Below the pieces are notes generated by a model. The model saw only the letters and a list, made by a program, of their open reading frames with translations. It did no database searches and was not told the DNA's origin. DNA of 64,000 nucleotides, taken from positions 620,001-684,000 of the forward strand of contig NC_019943.1 of assembly GCF_000327485.1 (NCBI RefSeq), in the 5' to 3' direction. This document shows positions 40,638 to 49,569 of this stretch, piece by piece; position 1 is the first letter of the stretch, and each line of letters starts with the position of its first letter. Both the position numbers and the translations under genes were made by a program. The stretch comes from Methanoregula formicica SMSP (GTDB taxonomy: Archaea; Halobacteriota; Methanomicrobia; Methanomicrobiales; Methanospirillaceae).

Positions 40638-41737
40638 TCCGGATTGAAAAGCTCACCCGGGCGTTCGGAGCAAAAGAAGCGCTGCGGGACGTGACTCTCG
40701 AGATCCGCAGGGGCGAGATCTTCACCCTGATAGGCCCAAGCGGCAGCGGCAAGAGCACCCTTATCCGGCTTATCGATCTCCTCGATTCCCCGAGTTCCGG
40801 GAAGATATTCTTCGATGGTACCGATACCGCAGGTCCCAAAAAGGACCGGCTTGTCATCCGGCGGAGGATGAGTATGGTATTCCAGAAACCCGCCGTCCTG
40901 AATACCTCTGTTGCCGAGAATGTTGCCTTTGGCCTGAAGTTCCGTGGAGTGCCTGCAACGGAGGCAGAGAAGAAAGTGAAGTTTGCCCTCCACCTTGTCG
41001 GGCTCTCGGACTTGTATTCACGAAGGGCGATCACCCTCTCCGGGGGTGAGATGCAGCGGGTTGCCCTTGCCCGTGCAATGGTCACCGAACCGGAGGTCCT
41101 CCTCCTCGATGAACCGACCGCAAACCTCGACCCTGTTTCGTCGGAGATGATCGAGGACCTGATCGTCAGGATCAACAAACGCTTCGGCACCACGATAGTT
41201 ATGTCCACCCACGACATGCTCCAGGGGCAGCGGCTTGCAGACCGTATCGGTGTGATCATGGACGGCAGCCTGGTACAGGTGGGGAGTGCACCGGAGATCT
41301 TCTACCAGCCAAAAGGCAGGCAGATTGCCCGCTTTGTCGGGATCGATGCGATTACCGGAGGACGGGTGATTGAAAACACCGGGGGACATGCCCTCATTCG
41401 CGTCGGGGAGACCTGTTTTGAGGCGCTGACGGATATCCCGAAGGGAAAGCGGGTCTCGCTCTGCATCCGCCCGGAGGACGTTACCCTGACACCGTCTGAC
41501 TCGGTCTCAGAAAAGACCAGTATGCGGAACCGGATTGTCGGTCGGATCCAGAAGATTCTCCCGTCCGGCCCGTTCGTCCGGATCGCTGTGGACTGCGGTT
41601 TTCCTCTCGTTGCACTGATCACCCGCAGGTCGTGCACCGATCTCGGGCTCTCGCTAGGGTCCATGGTCATTGCCGGTGTCAAGGCAACCGCGATCCATGT
41701 CCTGCAGGAAGACGGGGATAGAAATGCTGCTGGATAA
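40634..41737 (+). CDS. tupC: Tungstate ABC transporter ATPase with TOBE domain
   Basis: A 367-residue ATPase. Walker A is IGPSGSGKST near residue 35, the signature LSGGEMQR near residue 135, Walker B LLLDEPTANLDP near residue 155, and the switch histidine in MSTHDMLQ. Residues ~250-360 form a TOBE-like C-terminal domain (LCIRPEDVTL), which can bind oxyanion and give feedback control. The ATG overlaps the tupB stop. Confidence 0.9.
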   Translation: MIRIEKLTRAFGAKEALRDVTLEIRRGEIFTLIGPSGSGKSTLIRLIDLLDSPSSGKIFFDGTDTAGPKKDRLVIRRRMSMVFQKPAVLNTSVAENVAFGLKFRGVPATEAEKKVKFALHLVGLSDLYSRRAITLSGGEMQRVALARAMVTEPEVLLLDEPTANLDPVSSEMIEDLIVRINKRFGTTIVMSTHDMLQGQRLADRIGVIMDGSLVQVGSAPEIFYQPKGRQIARFVGIDAITGGRVIENTGGHALIRVGETCFEALTDIPKGKRVSLCIRPEDVTLTPSDSVSEKTSMRNRIVGRIQKILPSGPFVRIAVDCGFPLVALITRRSCTDLGLSLGSMVIAGVKATAIHVLQEDGDRNAAG

Positions 41738-41810
41738 TTATTCTGGCATTCCACATTTCCGGAAATTCCGACAGGCCGACTAATTGTGGCAGAAGGGCTT
41801 GCTGGTCTTA

Positions 41811-42437
41811 TTAGAATAATTCCCGGTTTATCCAGCGCTTCTGCGGTAATGGAAAATTCTTCGCTTTCCGTGGCGCAGAGGGAAAACTGCAGGCTTCAAG
41901 CACTTTTGATTCATCGATGTGCTCCCCTATATCACGACGGTATGCTAGCGTAGAGAGTGAGAGAACGGAGAGGGGCAGGTGAATACCATACTTGTTGTCT
42001 ATGTCCAGGTAGCGGGAATTGATTCGCACGTGGCAACTACAGATGTGTTGTACATAGAGGCGGCAGCTGGAGCGGTCCACTATAATACCCATGGCAGCAA
42101 GATATGCCGGAACCCGGTTGACCGACATCGTCATTGAGAATGCAACGCAGAGATCGATAATAGCGGAACCCATTCGGGTATTGGGATAGAACGGTTCATC
42201 TGCATAACAGAGTTTGTCACAGCTCTTGCAATAAAACCGTTTAACAGAGACATACATTGTTCTCTGCTCATTATTGATCAACAAGTGCGCGTACTGTTTT
42301 CTTTTCGTATCATAACCAGCAAGAGGGCCACCACATGCGGGACATACGGAATGTCCGGTAAATGTAACACCATCAACTATGGAAATCGCACTCTGGACGA
42401 TAGCAGCCACAATCGGGAGAATTTTGGGAGGTTTCAT
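41811..42437 (-). CDS. fdh-linked zinc-ribbon protein, paralogue 3
   Basis: A 208-residue paralogue of the proteins at 14227 and 18479. Cys32/Cys35 (CPACGGPL), Cys70/Cys73 (CKSC), PFYPNTRMG and MGIIVDRSSCRLY match in position to residue 127. An 8-residue insertion follows, then YGIHLPLSVLSLSTLAY and LEACSFPS as in the others. It is the most divergent copy, just as fdhA3 is the most divergent fdhA, which fits co-inheritance of the pair. It is read away from fdhA3. Confidence 0.7.
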   Translation of the reverse strand: MKPPKILPIVAAIVQSAISIVDGVTFTGHSVCPACGGPLAGYDTKRKQYAHLLINNEQRTMYVSVKRFYCKSCDKLCYADEPFYPNTRMGSAIIDLCVAFSMTMSVNRVPAYLAAMGIIVDRSSCRLYVQHICSCHVRINSRYLDIDNKYGIHLPLSVLSLSTLAYRRDIGEHIDESKVLEACSFPSAPRKAKNFPLPQKRWINRELF

Positions 42438-42503
42438 GACGTGCGCGCTCCCCCAAATAAAACAATTTTCGGATAAATGTGGGTCAATTGATTTAGTGCG
42501 ATA

Positions 42504-42513
42504 ATTGGTACAA
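42504..42513. promoter_or_regulatory. ATTGGTACAA motif before fdhA3
   Basis: On the other strand this reads TTGTACCAAT, close to the fdhA2 site. It lies 126 bases before fdhA3. GTGGGTCA near 42480 and TGACCCAC near 42546 form a long-spaced inverted repeat around it. The 201-base gap holds no gene. Confidence 0.35.
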
Positions 42514-42638
42514 GCATTTTACCCAGCATATCCTGAAATACTCTTTGACCCACCATTATTAATCATTTTTTGTGGTTTTTTCAATATGCTTAAATATCGT
42601 TCCCATCTGAGTTTTTTTTGTTAAAAGGTGTGTCATAC

Positions 42639-44699
42639 ATGGAATTCAAGTACGTTCCGACCACGTGCCCCTATTGCGGCACAGGTTGCGGATTCAACCT
42701 TGTTGTCAAGGACAAGAAGGTTGTCGGCGTCCAGCCGTGGCAACGCAACCCGGTGAACGAAGGCAAGCTCTGCCCCAAGGGCAACTATGCCTGGGAGTTC
42801 ATCAACAGCCCTGACCGGTTAACAAAGCCCCTCATCAAGAAGGATGGCAAGTTTGTTGAAGCCAGCTGGGACGAGGCCTACAAGCTCATCGCCCAGAAGT
42901 TCAAGTCCTACAAGGGCGAAGAGATGGCCTGCCTTGCATCCGCCCGTGTCTCCAATGAAGAGAACTACCTGATGCAGAAGTTTGCCCGTGCTGTTCTAAA
43001 GACTCCCAACATCGACCACTGCGCCCGGCTCTGCCATGCGTCCACGGTCGTTGGTCTTGCCGGTGCATTCGGGTCCGGTGCCATGACCCAGTCCATTGCG
43101 GATATTGCCGAGTCGAAGTGTCTCCTTGTTATCGGTACGAACACCTTCGAGCAGCACCCGCTGATCGGGCGCCGTATCATGCAGGCAAAGATGAACGGTG
43201 CAAAGATCATCTACGCCGACCCCCGTCTCACCCCGACCGGGAAGATCGCTGACCTGCACCTGCAGTTCTACTCGGGTACCGATGTTGCACTGCTGAACTG
43301 CTTCATGCAGCTGATCCTCAAGAACGGCTGGGAGAACAAGGACTTCATCAAGAACCGGACCAAGGACTTCGAGAAGGTCAAGGAAGTCGTGATGAAGGAT
43401 ACCTACAGCCCCGAGAACGTCTCGAAGATCACGGGCGTTCCTGCGGAAGACATTATCAAGGCTGCCGAATGGTTCGGCAAGTCGGGACAGTCTGCGGTAC
43501 TCTACTCGATGGGTATCACCCAGCACACGACCGGTGTTGACAATGTCAAGTCGGTTGCAAACCTCCAGATGCTGACCGGCAACCTCGGCAGACCCGGCAC
43601 GGGCATCTGCGCACTGCGTGGCCAGAACAATGTCCAGGGCGCCTGCGACATGGGAGCCCTTGCAAATGTATACTCCGGCTACCAGTCCGTTCTCGTTCCC
43701 GAGATGAAGAAGAAGATGGAAGACGCCTGGGGCTGCCAGATTGCCGAGGGCAAAGTTGGCCTGACAGTCACCACGCTGATCAACACTCTCGCTGACGAGC
43801 CCGGGAAAGTCAAGTGCGTGTACATCATGGGTGAGAACCCGATGCTGTCTGACCCTGACCTCCACCACGTGGAGAAGGGCTTAAAGAACGCAGAGTTCAT
43901 TGTCGTGCAGGATATCTTCCTGACCGAGACCGCCCAGCTCGCCGATGTTGTCCTTCCGGCAACCTGCTTTGCCGAGAAAGACGGCACCCAGACCTCGACC
44001 GAACGCCGTGTCCAGAAGTGGAGGAAGGCCCAGGACCCGCCCGGCGAGGCACGTGCTGACTGGAAGATCATCTGTGAACTCGGAGCGGCAATGGGATACG
44101 AGAAGCAGTTCCCCTACAAGAGCGCCGAGGAGATCTTCAACGAGATCGCCAGGGTCACCCCGTCCTATGGTGGAATGACCTATGCCCGGCTCGAGAAGCC
44201 CGAGGCACTCCACTGGCCCTGCCCGACTGCTGAACACCCGGGCACCCCGATCCTGCACAAGGAGAAGTTCTCCCACCCGGACGGTCTTGGAATCTTCACC
44301 CCGATCGAGTGGAAAGCCCAGGCCGAAGTCCCGGACAAGGAGTACCCGTTCCTCCTCACCACCGGCCGCTGCATCTGGCACTGGCATACCGGCAGCATGA
44401 CCCGCCGCTCCCCGAGCCTGGAGCGCGAGGAGCCGACCGGATGGGTCGAGATCAACCCTGAAGACGCAAAGGCACTGGGGATTGCAGACAAGGAGATGCT
44501 CAAGGTATCCTCCCGCCGTGGCGATATCAAGATCGGTGCCCGTGTAACGAAGACGATCAAGAAGGGCGTCGTGTTCATCCCGTTCCACTTCATCGAGTGT
44601 GCGGCAAACATCCTCACCATCAACGCGCTCGATCCCGTGGCAAAGATTCCCGAGTTCAAGGCATGTGCCTGTAAAATCGAGAAGATCAAGGAGGCCTGA
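42639..44699 (+). CDS. fdhA: F420-dependent formate dehydrogenase alpha subunit, copy 3
   Basis: A 686-residue Mo/W-bis-MGD enzyme. CPYCGTGC at 10-17 and KLCPKG give the 4Fe-4S ligands; Cys132 in RLCHAST is the predicted metal ligand, where copies 1 and 2 have RICHGPS. The changed residues next to the ligand, and overall divergence, suggest a different metal or formate affinity. The ATG at 42639 is used; the TTG at 42618 lacks a suitable ribosome site. FdhB3 starts two bases past the stop. Confidence 0.93.
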   Translation: MEFKYVPTTCPYCGTGCGFNLVVKDKKVVGVQPWQRNPVNEGKLCPKGNYAWEFINSPDRLTKPLIKKDGKFVEASWDEAYKLIAQKFKSYKGEEMACLASARVSNEENYLMQKFARAVLKTPNIDHCARLCHASTVVGLAGAFGSGAMTQSIADIAESKCLLVIGTNTFEQHPLIGRRIMQAKMNGAKIIYADPRLTPTGKIADLHLQFYSGTDVALLNCFMQLILKNGWENKDFIKNRTKDFEKVKEVVMKDTYSPENVSKITGVPAEDIIKAAEWFGKSGQSAVLYSMGITQHTTGVDNVKSVANLQMLTGNLGRPGTGICALRGQNNVQGACDMGALANVYSGYQSVLVPEMKKKMEDAWGCQIAEGKVGLTVTTLINTLADEPGKVKCVYIMGENPMLSDPDLHHVEKGLKNAEFIVVQDIFLTETAQLADVVLPATCFAEKDGTQTSTERRVQKWRKAQDPPGEARADWKIICELGAAMGYEKQFPYKSAEEIFNEIARVTPSYGGMTYARLEKPEALHWPCPTAEHPGTPILHKEKFSHPDGLGIFTPIEWKAQAEVPDKEYPFLLTTGRCIWHWHTGSMTRRSPSLEREEPTGWVEINPEDAKALGIADKEMLKVSSRRGDIKIGARVTKTIKKGVVFIPFHFIECAANILTINALDPVAKIPEFKACACKIEKIKEA

Positions 44700-44701
44700 A
44701 G

Positions 44702-45955
44702 ATGGCAAAGAAAGGCGATATGCTCTACGCGTGGACCAACGACGCAGAGATCAAGAAGAAGGCCGAACTCGGCGGTGCTGTCACGGCACTCTGGAAATTC
44801 GCGCTGGAGTCCAAGGCAGTTGACGCTGTCCTTGTCATTACCAAGGGGACTGACCTCTACGATGCGCAGCCGGTCCTCATCACCGACCCCAAGGAACTCG
44901 CAAAGACTGCCGGGTCCCTCCACTGCGGGACGCTCCTCCTGCCCAAACTGGTCAAGAAGTACATGGATGGCGCCGAGAACATGAAGATCGGTGTCACCGT
45001 CAAGGGTTGCGATGCGATGGCGTTCTACGAACTCGCCAAGCGCAAGCAGATCAACCTTGACAACGTTGTCATGATCGGTGTCAACTGCGGTGGATCGGTC
45101 AGCCCGGTCCTCGCCCGCAGGATGATCACCGAGAAGTACGGCGTTGACCCGGACAAAGTCCACAAGGAAGAGATCGACAAGGGCCAGTTCATCATCGAGT
45201 ACGAGGGAGGTCACAAGGGCATCTCCGTTGACGAGCTCGAAGAGGCAGGCTATGGCCGGCGTTCGAACTGCCGCCGCTGCAAGATGAAGATCCCCCGGCA
45301 GGCAGACCTTGCCTGTGGTAACTGGGGTGTCATCGGCGAGAAGGCCGGCAAGGCAACCTTTGTTGAAGTCTGTTCCGAGAAAGGTGCGAACCTCGTTTCA
45401 GGTGCAGTCAAGAACGGCATCCTTGCGACCGAGGCAGCCAACCCCAAGGGCCTCGAGATCCGCGGAAAGGTCGAGGGTGCAATGCTGAAGCTTGGCGACA
45501 AGTGGCGCAAGCACGACTTCGAGGCACTCGGAGAGGGAAAAGACCGGCTCAAGAAGATTATGACCGAGACATCCCGCTGCATCAAGTGCTACAGCTGTAT
45601 CTCGGCCTGCCCGATCTGTTATTGCGTTGACTGCACGACCAAGAACCCGGCGTATGTCAAGCCCGGGGAGCTTCCTCCGAACTTCATGTTCCACCTGATC
45701 CGGTTTGCCCACATTGCCGACTCCTGCGTGAACTGCGGCCAGTGCCAGGAACTCTGCCCTGCAGAGATCCCGAACGCGCTCTTCATGCACGCCCAGCAGG
45801 TCGAGCTCGAGAAGATGTTCGGCCATACTCCGGGCGTCGACATGGAACTTCCAATCCTTGCATATGCAGAGGAGCAGGTCGAACGCAAGAGGTTGCACAA
45901 CACCGGCAGCGACATGATCTACCTGAATGTGTTTAACCCGATGTCACAACACTAA
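44702..45955 (+). CDS. fdhB: Formate dehydrogenase beta subunit, copy 3
   Basis: A 417-residue F420/FAD subunit nearly collinear with copy 2, including CIKCYSCISACPICYCVDC, CVNCGQCQELCP and the C-terminal LPILAYAEEQVE...YLNVFNPM tail. Stretches such as GVNCGGSVSPV and IDKGQFIIEYEGGHKGIS are identical to the other copies, at DNA level too. The beta subunits are more alike than fdhA3 is to fdhA2, suggesting exchange between copies. T8 follows. Confidence 0.93.
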   Translation: MAKKGDMLYAWTNDAEIKKKAELGGAVTALWKFALESKAVDAVLVITKGTDLYDAQPVLITDPKELAKTAGSLHCGTLLLPKLVKKYMDGAENMKIGVTVKGCDAMAFYELAKRKQINLDNVVMIGVNCGGSVSPVLARRMITEKYGVDPDKVHKEEIDKGQFIIEYEGGHKGISVDELEEAGYGRRSNCRRCKMKIPRQADLACGNWGVIGEKAGKATFVEVCSEKGANLVSGAVKNGILATEAANPKGLEIRGKVEGAMLKLGDKWRKHDFEALGEGKDRLKKIMTETSRCIKCYSCISACPICYCVDCTTKNPAYVKPGELPPNFMFHLIRFAHIADSCVNCGQCQELCPAEIPNALFMHAQQVELEKMFGHTPGVDMELPILAYAEEQVERKRLHNTGSDMIYLNVFNPMSQH

Positions 45956-45958
45956 ACC

Positions 45959-45966
45959 TTTTTTTT
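45959..45966 (+). terminator. T8 tract after fdhB3
   Basis: Eight T residues begin four bases after the stop codon. Confidence 0.5.
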
Positions 45967-46024
45967 ATTGTTTTACGAAGAAGAATAACCAAAGGGGATT
46001 TTTCTTATTTGTCTTATCTTAGGA

Positions 46025-46207
46025 TCAGTCCTTGGTCGGACTGAATCGCTCAAGGTAACAGTAATCGTAAGCCCTTTTTTCACCAGGTCTGAGTGCAAGC
46101 AGCGAACTGTCGGCATGGTCCTCGCACAGGTAGGACACACAGGTTCCAAGCGACTGGATCCCGATCGCATCCTTGTCACACAATTCACACTTGATTTTTT
46201 CAGCCAT
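46025..46207 (-). CDS. Tiny zinc-binding-type protein, tandem copy A
   Basis: A 60-residue protein. CELCDKDAIGIQS and, later, YLCEDHADSSLLALRPGEK and CYLERFSP give CxxC, CxxH and a further cysteine, as in a small zinc finger. A neighbouring gene at 46296 encodes a close relative with the same spacing. The ATG at 46207 has GGGAGATGA just upstream. Function unknown; a regulator or zinc store is possible. Confidence 0.65.
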   Translation of the reverse strand: MAEKIKCELCDKDAIGIQSLGTCVSYLCEDHADSSLLALRPGEKRAYDYCYLERFSPTKD

Positions 46208-46295
46208 TGTCATCTCCCGGAGGTTGTGTAAAGAAAATTGTACGAATTTTCTCGCCATTTGTGTTGCTGTAACCATTATCTGGAAGGTTTTTCTA

Positions 46296-46466
46296 TCAGC
46301 TGTACCGTTCAAGGTAACAAACGCCATACGTTTTTTTCTCGCCGGGTTTAAGCGCAAGGAGGAGGCTGTCGGCATGGTCTTGGCAGACATATTCAAAACC
46401 TCCTTCCATCGACTGGAATCCGATGGCTTCTTTGCCACACCGTTCGCACTTATGTTTTTCAGCCAT
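46296..46466 (-). CDS. Tiny zinc-binding-type protein, tandem copy B
   Basis: A 56-residue paralogue of the protein at 46025: CERCGKEAIGFQS, YVCQDHADSLLLALKPGEK and CYLERYS. About 60% of positions match. The two genes lie in tandem, 88 bases apart, suggesting a local duplication. The ATG at 46466 is chosen by alignment. Right of it, the 233-base gap to 46699 has a TATA-like AATATAAAAGG near 46630 serving moeA copy 2. Confidence 0.65.
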   Translation of the reverse strand: MAEKHKCERCGKEAIGFQSMEGGFEYVCQDHADSLLLALKPGEKKTYGVCYLERYS

Positions 46467-46699
46467 GATCATTTCCTTTGGATTGTTTCCTAATACACCT
46501 TTGGAATGGGTAAATGCTCCCCCTGACAGCAAACTCCCCAACTATTTCCGGCCGGTATTCAGTCCTTTCGGTTCCGGAAAACGGAGGAAGCTTCGGGCCA
46601 GAATGCCATAAGTGGTATACCTGATGAGATGAATATAAAAGGTAGACTTCGGCTGAGAAGCAGGGAAGGCCGCATGGAATTCAGAGTTCAGGTGAATAT

Positions 46700-48559
46700 A
46701 TGGTAAAACGGTATCTCCAGGTTAAACCGCTCGATGATGTGCTCGCACTTCTGGGTCGTGAGTTCTCCTGCATACCCTCTGTCATTACGGTACCGCTGGA
46801 AAACGCATCGGGGCGGATCACAGTGGGGCCAATCTTTGCCAAATATTCCGTACCGGAGATCCACCTCTCCGCAATGGACGGGATCGCGGTTGTGAGTGCA
46901 GATACAAAAGGAGCCTCCGAGCAGCACCCTGTCACTCTGCCGCGTACGGTCCGGGTGAATACCGGCAATGTTGTACCTCAGGAATACGATGCGGTTATCA
47001 TGATCGAAGATGTCTGGGAGGAATCCGGGAAATATACTATCCGAAAGTCCGCAAGCCCGTGGCAGCATGTCCGGCCGGCCGGGGAGGACCTTGCTGAATC
47101 GGAAATGGTAATGCCCTCGCGCCACCGTATCCGCCCGCACGAGACCGGGGGCCTTGCCACATACGGTATCACGGAAGTTGATGTGATCACGGTCCGCATT
47201 GGTCTCGTACCCACAGGCAGCGAGCTCGTTGCAGCCGGGACACGCCCTGCTCCGGGCCAGGTTGTTGAGAGTAACACGCTCATGGCAAAAGCGATACTCG
47301 ATGAGGTTGGGGCGACCTGCATACGGTACCCTTTTGTCGAGGATACCCCGGAGAAAATCCGCAATGCTATCAGGAAAGCCTGCAGTGAGAATGACCTTGT
47401 TATTGTCTCGGCCGGGTCATCCGCGGGAACGAAAGATTATACCGCGGACGTGATCGCGGAACTTGGTGTGGTGCTGGTCCACGGCATTGCGACCAAGCCT
47501 GGGAAACCGGCCATCATCGGCCGGGTGGACGGGAAGCCGGTCATCGGTCTGCCCGGTTATCCTCTCTCGGCGCTGACCGTTCTCCGTGAACTGGTCCTGC
47601 CCCTGATGAGGATGTATGGACTCTTTGTTCCTCCTTACCGTATTGTTCAGGCGCAGGTGACCACGGCACTTGCCAAGGAGATCGGCTCGGATGAGTATGT
47701 TGCCTGCACGCTCGGGAAGGTCGGGGATCGCTTTGTCATATCACCGCAGTCCAAGGGTGCCGGTGTCCAGATGAGCGCGATCCGGTCAAACGCGTATATA
47801 CGGCTCCCCCGCGACTCGGAAGGATTCAACGCAGGAGATCTCGTGGACGCACGACTGCTGGTACCGGAGGAGGAAGCAGAGAATGCCCTCCTTATTACAG
47901 GCAGCCACGACCCGGCCATCGATTACCTGGCCGACCTCCTCCGGCCAAAGGGTGTCTCGCTTATTTCAACTCACGTGGGGAGTATGGGAGGGATCCTTGC
48001 CCTGAGAAAGGATGAATGCCATGCGGCACCGACTCACCTCCTTGCAGATGATGGGACCTACAACATCACGTACGTGCAGAAGTATCTCGGGGTTACGGAA
48101 GTCGATCTCCTCTGCGTAGCCGAACGGCAACAGGGTGTGGTCTCACGTGACGGGCTCTCGTTTACGGATCTCCCCGGACGGCTGTTCGTCAACCGCCAGA
48201 AGGGGTCCGGGACCCGCATGCTGCTTGATTACCAGCTGAAGAAAGCAGGTATTGACCCGGGAACAATTCCGGGATATGAACGGGAAGTGACCACGCATAT
48301 CGCAGTCGCGCTTGCCGTCAAGAGCAGGGAGGCGGATGCCGGTCTCTGCGTGTACAGTGCGGCAAAGGCCCTGAATCTGCCGTTTGTCCCGGTAGCGAGC
48401 GAGCGGTACGAACTGGCCATACGCCGGGAACATGCAACGGACCCGCGTGTCGTGGCACTCATGGAAGCGATCCGGTCAAAGGAATTCAAATCAATTCTTG
48501 AACAGCTGGGTGGCTATGAAACAATGGAAACAGGAACGATCCGGCAAGGTAGCCCGTGA
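46700..48559 (+). CDS. moeA: MoeA-type molybdenum insertase fused to a PBP-like domain, copy 2
   Basis: A 619-residue paralogue of the protein at 23369. MoeA features: LSAMDGIAVVS, LVPTGSELVAAG, GQVVESNTLMAK, VIVSAGSSAGT and KPVIGLPGYPLSA. The PBP-like half starts near residue 395 and includes STHVGSMGGILALRKDECH and RLFVNRQKGSGTRMLLDY. GGTGA stands 6 bases before the ATG. Two MoeA in one genome often split molybdate and tungstate work in archaea; which is which is not visible here. The fwd operon 3 follows. Confidence 0.9.
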   Translation: MVKRYLQVKPLDDVLALLGREFSCIPSVITVPLENASGRITVGPIFAKYSVPEIHLSAMDGIAVVSADTKGASEQHPVTLPRTVRVNTGNVVPQEYDAVIMIEDVWEESGKYTIRKSASPWQHVRPAGEDLAESEMVMPSRHRIRPHETGGLATYGITEVDVITVRIGLVPTGSELVAAGTRPAPGQVVESNTLMAKAILDEVGATCIRYPFVEDTPEKIRNAIRKACSENDLVIVSAGSSAGTKDYTADVIAELGVVLVHGIATKPGKPAIIGRVDGKPVIGLPGYPLSALTVLRELVLPLMRMYGLFVPPYRIVQAQVTTALAKEIGSDEYVACTLGKVGDRFVISPQSKGAGVQMSAIRSNAYIRLPRDSEGFNAGDLVDARLLVPEEEAENALLITGSHDPAIDYLADLLRPKGVSLISTHVGSMGGILALRKDECHAAPTHLLADDGTYNITYVQKYLGVTEVDLLCVAERQQGVVSRDGLSFTDLPGRLFVNRQKGSGTRMLLDYQLKKAGIDPGTIPGYEREVTTHIAVALAVKSREADAGLCVYSAAKALNLPFVPVASERYELAIRREHATDPRVVALMEAIRSKEFKSILEQLGGYETMETGTIRQGSP

Positions 48560-48887
48560 TCCTGCGCGGGGGAATCCGGCCTGCTGTGAACAATTACTAG
48601 TCGATCGGCCCTTCAAAACGAGATATTTCCAGCAGGGCTCTCTCGTTATTTAATGAAAATGATTAACTTTTTTCCGGCACAGGTACCGGAATGAACAGGA
48701 ATAACCACTCCTTCATTTGGAAAGTGGGGGGGTCATCCAGAAAATTTTCCGTCATAAGTTAATTACTTAAGAATGAAATTTTTTTTTGTAAACCTTATTT
48801 AATGAAGTTGTATGAATGTTCATTTGGAAACCTTTAACTAACTAGCCGGGAAATCATAATTTTACGACGACAGTGTGTGTGATACGC
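48560..48887 (+). promoter_or_regulatory. AT-rich upstream region of fwd operon 3
   Basis: The 328-base gap holds no gene. Visible signals are TTGTAAACC at 48787-48795, a likely TATA stretch CTTATTTAA, the dyads TAAGT/ACTTA near 48755 and ATGAA/TTCAT near 48812, and the TGTGTGAT leader just before fwdG. Confidence 0.45.
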
Positions 48888-49148
48888 ATGGCGTTTTCTG
48901 TACATGTAAACATGGAGCGGTGCACCGGTTGTGGCAACTGTGTCATCGCATGCCCGGTTGATGCCCTCGAGCTATACACCGTGGACCCGGCAACCAAGGA
49001 GAAGATCTATGCCGTGAAGAACGGTAAGTCGATCCACCTCGATGTCAAGGCCGAGCTCTGTGCTGGCTGCGGCGTCTGCGTGAACGCCTGCCCGTACGAT
49101 GTCATCCGCCTCTCCGGAAAGGGAGCACGAATCCCTTCAGAGGCCTGA
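48888..49148 (+). CDS. fwdG: Formylmethanofuran dehydrogenase ferredoxin subunit, copy 3
   Basis: An 86-residue 2x[4Fe-4S] ferredoxin with CTGCGNCVIACP and CAGCGVCVNACP. The ATG at 48888 is preceded by GTGTGTGATACGC, as in the other two copies. FwdD follows 13 bases after the stop. It is first in fwdGDBAC operon 3. Confidence 0.9.
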   Translation: MAFSVHVNMERCTGCGNCVIACPVDALELYTVDPATKEKIYAVKNGKSIHLDVKAELCAGCGVCVNACPYDVIRLSGKGARIPSEA

Positions 49149-49161
49149 AGCGAGGAATACC

Positions 49162-49569
49162 ATGGCAAACTCAATCAGCGTTAACCTGATCTCCGGCAGG
49201 ACCATCCAGCAGGGCGTTGCAATCGAGAGCGGCAAGGAGAAGCCCTCATACCGCACCGCCTGCGGCATCATCGAAATGGACCAATCAGACCTGAAGAAAC
49301 TCGGTGCCTGGAAGAACACCAACGTAAAGGTCACGACCGATTATGGGAGTGTTATTGTCAAGGCCATCGAGGCCACGCAGGGCCCCCACCCGGGCGTTGC
49401 ATTCATCCCGATGGGCCCCTGGGCAAACTCCGTTGTCAGCAACAACACCTACTCCACCGGGATGCCCACCTTCAAGGGTACGCCCGCAAAGGTTGAAGTT
49501 GCGATCAACGAGCCCGTCCTTTTAGGAATAGAACTCGTCCAGAGACAGTGCGGGGTGAAAGTAGGATGA
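49162..49569 (+). CDS. fwdD: Formylmethanofuran dehydrogenase subunit D, copy 3
   Basis: A 135-residue molybdopterin-binding subunit (VNLISGRTIQQGVAIESGK; FIPMGPWANSVVSNNTYS). The start at 49162 (MANSIS) has GCGAGGAATA upstream. Its TGA overlaps the ATG of fwdB (ATGA), so the two subunits that share the cofactor are coupled in translation. It resembles copy 1 more than copy 2. Confidence 0.92.
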   Translation: MANSISVNLISGRTIQQGVAIESGKEKPSYRTACGIIEMDQSDLKKLGAWKNTNVKVTTDYGSVIVKAIEATQGPHPGVAFIPMGPWANSVVSNNTYSTGMPTFKGTPAKVEVAINEPVLLGIELVQRQCGVKVG

